DNA of 64,000 nt. Origin: Burkholderia seminalis DSM 23518. Its GTDB lineage: Bacteria > Pseudomonadota > Gammaproteobacteria > Burkholderiales > Burkholderiaceae. The stretch lies in the NCBI RefSeq assembly GCF_902832885.1, contig NZ_CADFDK010000005.1, positions 124,001 through 188,000 of the forward strand, in the 5' to 3' direction. A program made the translations under genes and the position numbers. Below the pieces are notes generated by a model. That model saw only the letters and a program-made list of their open reading frames with translations. It ran no database searches and had not been told where the DNA came from. This document shows, piece by piece, positions 46,159-53,510 of the stretch (its first letter is position 1; every line of letters starts with the position of its first letter).

Positions 46159-47193
46159 ATGAACACTTTTCCCGTTAGCCGCCCGCTGCGGCACCTGATC
46201 GCCGCGGCCGCCGCCGCGCTGATGCTGACCGGCGCGCTGCACGCCACGCGCGCGCACGCCGCGACGCTCACGCTGTACAACGCGCAGCACGAGCAGGTCG
46301 TCAACCAGCTCGTCAAGGACTTCGAGGCACAAAGCGGCATCACCGTGAAGGTGCGCTCGGGCGAAGGCCCCGCGCTCGCCGCGCAGATCGTCGCGGAAGG
46401 CGACCGCACGCCGGCCGACGTGTACTTCACCGAGAACTCGCCGGAACTCGTGCTGCTCGACCGCAAGGGCCTGCTCGCGAAGACCGACAGCGCAGCGCTG
46501 CAGGCGGTCCCCGCCCGCTTCAACCCGGCCGACGGCAACTGGGTCGGCGTGCTCGCGCGCGAGAACGTGCTCGTCTACAACACCGCGAAACTCCAGCCGC
46601 AGCAACTGCCCGCGTCGCTGCTCGATCTCGCGAAACCGGAATGGAAGGGCAAGGTCGGCATCGCGCCGAGCGATGCGGACTTCCTGCCGCTCGTGAGCGC
46701 GGTGCTCGCGCTGCACGGCGAAGCCGCGACGCTGCAATGGCTGAAGGGCCTGAAGGCCAACGCGCAGATCTTCGACGACGACGAAGGCGTGACGGCGGCC
46801 GTCAACCGCGGCGGCGTGCAAACCGGCATCATCAACAACTACTACTGGGACCGCCTGCACGCGGAGCTCGGCGACAAGTCGACGAAAAGTGCGATCCACC
46901 ACTTCGGCAACCATGACGTCGGCGCAGCCGTGAACGTGTCGGGCGCCGCCGTGATGAAGGCATCGAAGCACCAGGCCGATGCGCAGAAGTTCGTCGCGTA
47001 TCTTGTCGGCGAGCGCGCGCAGAAACTGATGGCGAACGGCCGCATCAGCTTCGAGTATCCGCTGCATCCGGGCGTCGCCCCCGATCCGATCCTGAAGCCG
47101 TTCAACGAACTGAGCCCGCCGGCACTGACGTTCGAACAGCTCGGCGACGACAGCCAGGCCGGCAAGCTGCTGCGCCAGGCCGGCCTGCTCTGA
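46159..47193 (+). CDS. fbpA: Periplasmic ferric-iron-binding protein (FbpA family)
   Basis: A 344-residue solute-binding protein with a signal peptide ending near residue 34 (ATRAHAATLTLYN). The ferric-site tyrosines occur in GIINNYYWDRL, the paired-Tyr motif of FbpA/FutA proteins. NAQHEQVVNQL at the start provides the conserved His. It delivers Fe(III) to the permease and ATPase encoded next. It follows the DyP gene by 61 bases and precedes the permease gene by two bases. Confidence 0.92.
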   Translation: MNTFPVSRPLRHLIAAAAAALMLTGALHATRAHAATLTLYNAQHEQVVNQLVKDFEAQSGITVKVRSGEGPALAAQIVAEGDRTPADVYFTENSPELVLLDRKGLLAKTDSAALQAVPARFNPADGNWVGVLARENVLVYNTAKLQPQQLPASLLDLAKPEWKGKVGIAPSDADFLPLVSAVLALHGEAATLQWLKGLKANAQIFDDDEGVTAAVNRGGVQTGIINNYYWDRLHAELGDKSTKSAIHHFGNHDVGAAVNVSGAAVMKASKHQADAQKFVAYLVGERAQKLMANGRISFEYPLHPGVAPDPILKPFNELSPPALTFEQLGDDSQAGKLLRQAGLL

Positions 47194-47195
47194 CC

Positions 47196-48794
47196 GTGAG
47201 CGACGCCGTGTCCCGCACGGCGCGCATCGCGCGCGACGCAGCGCGCCCCGCGACGCGTCGGCGCCCGTCGCGCGCGCTCGTCGCCGCGGCCGCGTGCGGG
47301 CCGCTCGCGATCCTGCTGCCGCTCGCCTTCACGCTGTACCGCGCGGCCACCTTCGGCGTCGACGATGCGATCGCGCTGCTGTGGCGCCCGCTCGTCGGCG
47401 AGCTGCTCGTCAACACGCTGTCGATCGCATGCGCCGCGACGCTCGCATGCGCGCTGCTCGGCACCGCGGCCGCGTGGTTCATCGAGCGCACCGACCTGCC
47501 CGCGCGGCCGCTGTGGACCGCGCTCGCCGCGGCCCCGCTCGCGGTGCCGCCGTTCATCACGAGCTACGCGTGGGTGTCGCTGAGCCTCGACCTGCAGGAC
47601 TTCGCCGGCGCGCTGATCGTGCTGACGTCCGCGTACTTCCCGCTCGTCTACCTGCCGGTGGCCGCCGCGCTGCGCGAGCTCGACCCCGCGCTCGAAGAAA
47701 GCGCGCGCACGCTCGGCTGCCCGCCGTGGCAGACGTTCTTTCGCGTCGTGCTGCCGCAATTGCGCCCCGCGCTGTGCGGCGGGATGCTGCTCGTCGCGCT
47801 CGGCGTGCTGTCCGAATTCGGCGCGTTCCAGCTGCTGCGCTTTCGCACGTTCACGACCGAGATCTATGCCGAGTACCGCACCGCGTTCGACGGCGGCGGC
47901 GCATCGCTGCTCGGCTGCGTGCTGATCGCGCTGTGCCTGCTGTGCCTCGCGATCGAGGCGCGCGCTCGCGGCCACGCGCGCTACGGTCATACGCACCGCG
48001 CCGCACGCCGCGTCGCGATGCGTTATCCGCTCGGCCGGTGGCGCGGCCCCGTCACCGTCGCATTCGCCGCGCTCGCGGCCGCGACGCTCGGCGTGCCGCT
48101 CGCGATGATCGGCTACTGGCTCACGCAACAAGGGGCCGCCGCCGTCACGCCGGCCGACGTGTCGCCCGAACTGCTGTGGCAAGCCACGCTCGCATCGTCC
48201 AGCTACGGCCTGATGGCGGCAGCCGTTACCACGCTGCTCGCGCTGCCGCTCGCGTTCCTGCTGGTCCGTTATCCGGGCCGCGTCGCGACGCTCCTCGAGC
48301 GCACGGCGATGACCGTGCAGGGCGTGCCGGGCATCGTCGTCGCGCTCGCGATCGTGTCGATCACGGTGCGGCTGCTGCAGCCGCTCTACCAGAGCGCGCC
48401 GGCGCTCGTCGCCGCGTACGCGATCCTGTTCCTGCCGCTCGCGGTCGTGAGCGTGCGCGCGGCGCTGTCGCACGTGCAGGTCCGGCTCGAGGAAACCGCA
48501 CGCTCGCTCGGCCTCGGCTGGCGCGCAACGCTCACGCGCGTGGTGCTGCCGCTCGCGGCACCCGGCCTCGGTGCGGCCGCGACGATGGTGTTCATCTCGG
48601 TCGTCACCGAACTCAACGCGACGCTGCTGCTGTCGCCGATCGGCACACACACGCTCGCCACACAGGTATGGAGCGATACGGCGACGCTCGCGTTCGCGGC
48701 CGCGGCACCGTACGCGGCGCTGCTCGTCGCGCTGTCGCTCGGCGCATCGGGACTGCTGTTCCTGCTGCTCGGCCGCGCGTCGGTGCGCAACTGA
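47196..48794 (+). CDS. fbpB: Ferric iron ABC transporter permease (FbpB family)
   Basis: A 532-residue membrane protein with about 12 helices arranged as two homologous halves. Each half ends in an EAA-type loop facing the ATPase: LEESARTLGCPPWQTFFRVVL in the first and LEETARSLGLGWRATLTRVVL in the second. The GTG start at 47196 is two bases past the fbpA stop, so translation is coupled. It belongs with the binding protein before and the ATPase after as one ferric importer. Confidence 0.93.
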   Translation: MSDAVSRTARIARDAARPATRRRPSRALVAAAACGPLAILLPLAFTLYRAATFGVDDAIALLWRPLVGELLVNTLSIACAATLACALLGTAAAWFIERTDLPARPLWTALAAAPLAVPPFITSYAWVSLSLDLQDFAGALIVLTSAYFPLVYLPVAAALRELDPALEESARTLGCPPWQTFFRVVLPQLRPALCGGMLLVALGVLSEFGAFQLLRFRTFTTEIYAEYRTAFDGGGASLLGCVLIALCLLCLAIEARARGHARYGHTHRAARRVAMRYPLGRWRGPVTVAFAALAAATLGVPLAMIGYWLTQQGAAAVTPADVSPELLWQATLASSSYGLMAAAVTTLLALPLAFLLVRYPGRVATLLERTAMTVQGVPGIVVALAIVSITVRLLQPLYQSAPALVAAYAILFLPLAVVSVRAALSHVQVRLEETARSLGLGWRATLTRVVLPLAAPGLGAAATMVFISVVTELNATLLLSPIGTHTLATQVWSDTATLAFAAAAPYAALLVALSLGASGLLFLLLGRASVRN

Positions 48795-48822
48795 GCATCG
48801 CCCCTTTTTCCCGGAACCGCCC

Positions 48823-49872
48823 ATGAGCGAACTACGCATCCACGGCCTGTCGAAATCGTTCGGATCGCATACCGTCCTGCACGACATCGATCTCACGGTA
48901 CGGCGCGGCTCGCGCCTCGCGCTGCTGGGCCCGTCCGGCAGCGGCAAGACGACGCTGCTGCGCGTGCTGTGCGGCTTCGAGCGCGCCGAGCGCGGCACCG
49001 TCGAGATCGACGGACGCCGCGTGGCCGCCCCCGACGTGCACCTGCCGCCCGAACGGCGCCGGATCGGCTACGTGCCGCAGGAAGGCGCGCTGTTTCCGCA
49101 CCTGTCGGTGGCCGACAACATCGCGTTCGGGCTGCCGCGCGCGGCACGGCGCCGCCATCACCGCGTCGACGAACTGCTCGAGATGGTCGGGCTGCCGGCG
49201 TCGTATGCGAGCCGCGCGCCGCAGCAGCTGTCCGGCGGCCAGCAACAGCGCGTGGCCCTCGCGCGCGCGCTGGCGCCCGAGCCCTCGCTCGTGATCCTCG
49301 ATGAACCGTTCTCCGCGCTCGACACGTCGCTTCGCCATGAAACGCGCAGCGCGGTGGCCGACGCGCTTGCCGCGGCCGGCGCGACGTCGGTGCTCGTCAC
49401 GCACGACCAGCCCGAGGCGATGACGCTCGGCGACGAAGTCGCGGTGATGTGGCAAGGCAGGCTCGTGCAGACGGCCGCGCCGCAGATGCTGTACCGGCAG
49501 CCCGTCACGCGCGACGTCGCGTCGTTCGTCGGGCAGGCCGTGCTGCTCGCGGGTCACGTGCGCGATGCGCGCATCGCCTGTGCGCTCGGCGAGCTGCCGC
49601 TCGTCGCCCCGCTGCCCGACGGGCCGGCCGACGCGATGCTGCGTCCCGAGCAGATCGACATCGTGCCGGTCGCGCAGGCCGGCGCGGCGAGCGGCCGGAC
49701 GGCGCGCGTCGAAGCCGCGCAGTTCGCGGGCCAGGATGCCGACGTGCTCGCACGCCTCGATGCCGATCGCGACGTGCTCGTGCGTATCCGCGTACCGGGA
49801 CACCGGTGCCCGGCCGTCGGCGAACGCATCGCGCTGGCGGTGGACGGCGCGGTGATGGCGTACGCGCGCTGA
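48823..49872 (+). CDS. fbpC: Ferric iron ABC transporter ATP-binding protein (FbpC family)
   Basis: A 349-residue ATPase: Walker A GPSGSGKTT, Q-loop GYVPQEGALFPHLS, signature LSGGQQQRVALARAL, Walker B LVILDEPFSALD and switch LVTHDQPEA. The C-terminal 110 residues form the TOBE-like domain typical of FbpC/PotA. The ATG at 48823 (MSELRIHGLSKSF) is the family start; an open frame extends upstream in the permease gene. Last gene of the iron operon, 28 bases from the convergent SRPBCC gene. Confidence 0.95.
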   Translation: MSELRIHGLSKSFGSHTVLHDIDLTVRRGSRLALLGPSGSGKTTLLRVLCGFERAERGTVEIDGRRVAAPDVHLPPERRRIGYVPQEGALFPHLSVADNIAFGLPRAARRRHHRVDELLEMVGLPASYASRAPQQLSGGQQQRVALARALAPEPSLVILDEPFSALDTSLRHETRSAVADALAAAGATSVLVTHDQPEAMTLGDEVAVMWQGRLVQTAAPQMLYRQPVTRDVASFVGQAVLLAGHVRDARIACALGELPLVAPLPDGPADAMLRPEQIDIVPVAQAGAASGRTARVEAAQFAGQDADVLARLDADRDVLVRIRVPGHRCPAVGERIALAVDGAVMAYAR

Positions 49873-49900
49873 CCGACGCGACGCGCGTCCTCACGCGCTG

Positions 49901-50416
49901 CTACGCATCGGCGCAGCCTGCGCCGGACAGCGGCCGGAAGGTCCGGCCATCCGTCTCGACGGCCGCCCCCAGCAATCGCGCGAGCCCCTTCGCGCCTTCG
50001 CGCATCACGACGTCGTGATTCCAGCGGAACAGCGGGCGCGCGAGCGGCTCGAGCCAGTTCATCCAGCGCACCTGCGTGCGAATGTGCCAGTCGTAGCGCA
50101 CGACGGTGTGCGCGCCGTCGCCGGCGAACGACCAACGCCCGTCGCCTTCGATCGCGCCGCTTGCGCGGCCTTCGAGCGCATGCGGCCGCTCGACGCGCCG
50201 CACGCGCATGTCGAACGTCAGCCGGTACGGCAACGCGCCCTTCCACGTATACCGGTGCAGCGCCCCGACGCCGCGCGCGTCGCCATGCTCGATCTCGACG
50301 GTGCGCACGGCGCCCTTCCACCAGTCGGGCCAGCGGTCGACCTGGTAGATCGCGTCCCAGACCGCCGCGAGCGGCGCGTCCACGCGCCAGGTCGTCGAGA
50401 ACCGGTATTCCGCCAT
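49901..50416 (-). CDS. SRPBCC (START-like) family protein
   Basis: A 171-residue protein of the polyketide cyclase/SRPBCC fold: an N-terminal TTWRVDAPLAAVWDAIYQVDRWPDWWKG segment and the WSFAGDGAHTVVRYDWHI strand. It has no signal peptide, so it is probably cytoplasmic and lipid- or ligand-binding. A strong ribosome site GGAGG is four bases before the ATG. It is the last of six genes in the sigma/anti-sigma operon, 44 bases downstream of the LolA-like gene. No substrate can be named. Confidence 0.86.
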   Translation of the reverse strand: MAEYRFSTTWRVDAPLAAVWDAIYQVDRWPDWWKGAVRTVEIEHGDARGVGALHRYTWKGALPYRLTFDMRVRRVERPHALEGRASGAIEGDGRWSFAGDGAHTVVRYDWHIRTQVRWMNWLEPLARPLFRWNHDVVMREGAKGLARLLGAAVETDGRTFRPLSGAGCADA

Positions 50417-50460
50417 GCAGCCTCCGGGCTGTCCGTCACGGACACGCGCCCACTCGTCGG

Positions 50461-51093
50461 TCAAGGTGCGAAGAAACGCTCGGGGAACGCGACGTCGATT
50501 TCGACGTCGTCGAGCGTCACGGTTTCGAGCGGCACGTCGTCGCCGTCGGCGAAGCTGACGACCTTCAGCGGAAAGCCGTCCCCGGCGTCCAGCCACAGCC
50601 GGTAGCGATGCACGCCGTCGACCGCGTGCGCGGGTGCGCCGGTGACCGACACGCGCAGCGCGGTCCGGCCGCCGACGGCCTCCTCGCCTTCGGTCACCGT
50701 CGCGCCGCCCTGCTGCAGCGCATGCACGTTGCGCAGCAGTTCGCCGACGTCCGACCGGTCGACCCGGTGGCCGCTGCGGTCGCGCACGAGCGGATTGGAC
50801 GGCGACAGCGTCAGCGCGGGCGGCGCGTGCGCGCCGAACGGGCGCAGCCGCACCTTGCCGTCGCCGGGATCGTACGCGAGCACCGCGCCGCGGTGCGGCG
50901 ACACGAAATCCATCCGGACGAAGCCCGGTTTCAGGTAGGCGTAGCGGATTTCGGTGTGTTCGCCACCGCGCGCCGACGAGCGGATCGTCGCGCGATACGA
51001 GCGGACGTGGTCGAAATGCGCCTGGGCGACGGTCACGGGGTCGGCTGTCATGCTCGCTCCTATCAGGCTCGCGGCCAGCAACGCGGCGATCAC
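50461..51093 (-). CDS. Secreted LolA-like protein, possibly DUF1571 family
   Basis: A 210-residue exported protein. The GTG start (51091-51093) opens a short hydrophobic leader IAALLAASLIGAS, then TADPVTVAQAHFDHVRSY. The remainder alternates hydrophobic strands such as HTEIRYAYLKPGFVRMDF and RYRLWLDAGDGFPLKVV, like a LolA-type half-barrel or lipid-binding sheet. The start overlaps the cupredoxin stop by four bases (51090-51093, GTGA). The link between cell-surface lipids and the regulon is inferred from the operon. Confidence 0.72.
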   Translation of the reverse strand: MIAALLAASLIGASMTADPVTVAQAHFDHVRSYRATIRSSARGGEHTEIRYAYLKPGFVRMDFVSPHRGAVLAYDPGDGKVRLRPFGAHAPPALTLSPSNPLVRDRSGHRVDRSDVGELLRNVHALQQGGATVTEGEEAVGGRTALRVSVTGAPAHAVDGVHRYRLWLDAGDGFPLKVVSFADGDDVPLETVTLDDVEIDVAFPERFFAP

Positions 51094-51512
51094 GGCGCCG
51101 CCTCGACATCGAGCACGCCTTCCATTCCGCGCTCGCGATGGCTCCTGAAAAACAGCAGCCGATGCGTGCAATAGTAGGCGAACCGGCCCGGCTGCGCCGG
51201 CGTGAAGCGGAACGTCTTCGGCGTCGTGCCGAGCTCGGTGCGCACCGCCATGCCGGCCTGCGGCGGCGCAGCGATCTCGAAGCTGTGCGGCACGACGCCC
51301 GGCTCCGCCGACACGGTCAGCTCGACCGGCACGTGCGCGCGCACGATCACATGGTTCGGCCGGAAGAAATAGCTGCCGCCGACGATGGCGACCCGCTGCA
51401 CGCCGTCGGCGTCGACCGGCACGCGCACGGGCGCGTCGCCGTCCGCCCGCGCGAGGGTCGCACCCGCGGCGAGCGCCGCCGCCACGAGCACCTTCGTCAT
51501 CGTCGTCTTCAT
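51090..51512 (-). CDS. Periplasmic cupredoxin-like protein
   Basis: A 140-residue protein with signal peptide VLVAAALAAGATLARAD. A type-1 copper pattern is visible: a His in VVPHSFEIA, then CTHRLLFFRSHRERGM providing Cys, His and Met of the C-terminal loop. The Cys-His spacing (CxH) differs from azurin-type proteins, so copper binding is likely but not certain. It sits between the anti-sigma gene (26 bases) and the LolA-like gene (4-base overlap), suggesting copper or redox stress sensing. Confidence 0.82.
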   Translation of the reverse strand: MKTTMTKVLVAAALAAGATLARADGDAPVRVPVDADGVQRVAIVGGSYFFRPNHVIVRAHVPVELTVSAEPGVVPHSFEIAAPPQAGMAVRTELGTTPKTFRFTPAQPGRFAYYCTHRLLFFRSHRERGMEGVLDVEAAP

Positions 51513-51538
51513 CGCCTGCTCCCTGCCGGTGGCACGCG

Positions 51539-52321
51539 TCAGCTCTTCCACGCGTCGGTCGGGCCGCCGAGCGCGCCGCACGCCTCGATCGCGAGCGCGC
51601 GCAGGCGCCGTTCGTCGCCGCGGCCGGACAACGCATAACCCATGCCGCGATCCGACCAGAAATACGTGTAGCGGCCGTCGGCCGACATCGACTGCGGCGC
51701 GAGATGCCGCGCATCGTAGGCGGTCACGTAAAGCGTCACGCGTGCGCCGTCCGCGCGCTGGTACATGAACTGCGCGGCCGGCCCGCCATCGCCGGGGAGC
51801 AACCGGCCGCCCAGCAGCACGTAGCCGTATTCGTCGAGCGACGGGGCGCGCACGGGCCGTCCGACGCGCGCCGACAACCACGCGGCGAGATACGCGGGAT
51901 CGCCCGCGCCGACCTCGACCGGATGGTCGCGATCGGCTGCGTACACGGCATACGCGACATCGGCGCGCGCGGCGAACGCCGGGTCGCGGCCGATCGCCAG
52001 CCAGCCCGCAGGCAGCGCAACGCCGATCAGCAGCCCGGCGGCCAGCCCCGCGAACGCATACGCGAAGGCACGACGGCGCGGCGCGCGACGCTGCACGAAC
52101 AGCGCGGGGGCCGCGCCCGGCAGCGGGAACAGCGCCTTCAGCGCGTCGCGCTGCGCGCGGTAATGCGCGAATCGTTCGGCCTCCTCCGGATCGGACTGCA
52201 GGCGCTCGAGCATCTCGCGCCGCTCGCTCCCGGACAGCTCGCCGTCCAGCAACGCGGACAGCAGTTGCGCCGACGCGTCCTCGTCCCGCCCGTTCGAAGG
52301 CTTGTGCGGATCGTCCATCAT
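51539..52321 (-). CDS. Membrane anti-sigma factor
   Basis: A 260-residue protein with a cytoplasmic N-terminal domain (ALLDGELSGSERREMLERLQSDPE, the usual anti-sigma helix), one membrane helix at about residues 86-107 (YAFAGLAAGLLIGVALPAGWLA), and a periplasmic part. There is no HxxxCxxC zinc motif in the first 60 residues, so it is a non-zinc type. It overlaps the sigma gene by ATGA (52318-52321), the usual coupling for ECF partners. The periplasmic domain should sense the signal; the adjacent cupredoxin may be connected to it. Confidence 0.87.
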   Translation of the reverse strand: MMDDPHKPSNGRDEDASAQLLSALLDGELSGSERREMLERLQSDPEEAERFAHYRAQRDALKALFPLPGAAPALFVQRRAPRRRAFAYAFAGLAAGLLIGVALPAGWLAIGRDPAFAARADVAYAVYAADRDHPVEVGAGDPAYLAAWLSARVGRPVRAPSLDEYGYVLLGGRLLPGDGGPAAQFMYQRADGARVTLYVTAYDARHLAPQSMSADGRYTYFWSDRGMGYALSGRGDERRLRALAIEACGALGGPTDAWKS

Positions 52322-52833
52322 GTTTTCCCGATCACCCGTAACGCGGCCGTGCCGTGCGCCGACGGCTCGTCCGACAGCAAGGCGCGCATCTGCGCGCGCG
52401 CCCGCGCGAGCCGCGACATCACCGTGCCCACCGGTACGCCGAGTACCTGCGCGGCGTCGCGATAGCTCAATTCTTCAAGCGCGACCAGCAGCAGCACCTC
52501 GCGCTGCTCGACCGGCAACCGGTACAACGCGCGCTGCACGTCGCGCAGCACCAGCCCACCGATCTCGCCGGCCGGCGCGGCCATCGTCTGCCACGGCGCG
52601 GTCGCATCGTCGACCGCGATCTCGCGCCGCGCGCGCAACTGGTCGATGAAACGGTGCCGCAACAGCGTCAGCAGCCACGCGCGCAGGTTGCCGCCGTCGC
52701 GCGGCGGCCGGTTCAGCGCACGCTCGAGCGTGTCCTGCACGAGATCGTCCGCCCACGCGCGGTCGCCCGTCAGCGCACGCGCATAGCGCGTGAGACGCGG
52801 CAGCCACACCAGCAGATCCGATTCGTAGCTCAT
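52318..52833 (-). CDS. ECF-type RNA polymerase sigma factor
   Basis: A 171-residue sigma-70 group 4 factor. Region 2 contains DDLVQDTLERALNR, region 4 contains YRDAAQVLGVPVGTVMSRLARARAQ. The stop overlaps the anti-sigma ATG by four bases. The gene lies 33 bases downstream of the small lipoprotein-like gene, so the promoter for both is probably upstream of 53226. A candidate self-regulated promoter is listed separately. Confidence 0.95.
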   Translation of the reverse strand: MSYESDLLVWLPRLTRYARALTGDRAWADDLVQDTLERALNRPPRDGGNLRAWLLTLLRHRFIDQLRARREIAVDDATAPWQTMAAPAGEIGGLVLRDVQRALYRLPVEQREVLLLVALEELSYRDAAQVLGVPVGTVMSRLARARAQMRALLSDEPSAHGTAALRVIGKT

Positions 52834-52866
52834 CAGGAAGCCTTGCGCATCCGCATCGCCGCGCGG

Positions 52867-53226
52867 TCACGGGTGCGCGACGTGCCACATGCCGCCGATC
52901 CCGTCGCCGCCCGCGTCGCCCGCCTTGCGGTCCATCTTCCAGCGATACAGCGGGCGGCCGCGGTACGCCCATTGCTTCTTGCCATCGTCCCGCGCGACGA
53001 GACTCAGTGCGCCCGATGCCTTGTCGTACGCGTCCGCGATCGCGGGCGGCCAGTTGGCCGCACACGCGCTGTCGCACGCGCTCTTGCCGGGCGCATCGCG
53101 ATCGAACACGTACAGCGTCATGTGTGCCTCGTCGACCAGTTTCCCGTCGCTCACCTGAGGCGGTTCCGCGGCCGCCGGCCGCACGATCGCCGCCGTCAGC
53201 GCGGCGGCAAAGACCATCCGTTTCAT
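52867..53226 (-). CDS. Secreted YxFxxD-motif protein (COG4315-like)
   Basis: A 119-residue exported protein with signal peptide (MVFAAALTAAIVRPAAAE). It has the family's repeating LYVFDRDAPGKSAC segment and two conserved Cys in KSACDSACAANWPP, then the second repeat RPLYRWKMDRKAGD. The motif is often found with redox and copper-related ECF operons. First gene of the six-gene operon. Biochemical role is unknown. Confidence 0.85.
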   Translation of the reverse strand: MKRMVFAAALTAAIVRPAAAEPPQVSDGKLVDEAHMTLYVFDRDAPGKSACDSACAANWPPAIADAYDKASGALSLVARDDGKKQWAYRGRPLYRWKMDRKAGDAGGDGIGGMWHVAHP

Positions 53227-53331
53227 TCCCGTTCTCCTTGGCAGGGCCTGGCGGCACGGCGCCGCCGGACGGGACGATCGGTTTCGTTGCGACCATTATC
53301 CCGCCGGCGGGCCGGGCCGGAACTCGGTAGG

Positions 53332-53359
53332 TAAACGGACGGCGGGAACCGGTTATTCC
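53332..53359 (-). promoter_or_regulatory. Candidate ECF sigma promoter of the six-gene operon
   Basis: On the minus strand a GGAATAAC (53352-53359) and a CGTTTA (53332-53337) are about 14 bases apart, in the style of ECF-type -35/-10 pairs, about 105-130 bases before the first gene's ATG. A GATAAT box nearer the gene is an alternative housekeeping -10. Confidence 0.35.
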
Positions 53360-53425
53360 ATGCCGCGTTGAAATAGTCGGCGGCGGTTGCTCATGCGACG
53401 CAAGACAGCGGGAAGCCCGAAAAGA

Positions 53426-53459
53426 CAACGCGGCATGACATCGCTGTCATGCCGCGTTG
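53426..53459 (-). terminator. Terminator of the repeat-protein gene
   Basis: A 15-bp perfect inverted repeat (CAACGCGGCATGACA with its complement, loop TCGC) lies after the stop of the 799-residue repeat protein gene on the minus strand and is followed by TCTTTT. A part of the arm (CATGCCGCGTTG) recurs at about 53359-53370. Confidence 0.8.
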
Positions 53460-53510
53460 CGCGAGCGCGGCGCACGGCGGCCATGCGGCGCCGCCGTGCG
53501 GATCCGGCCC

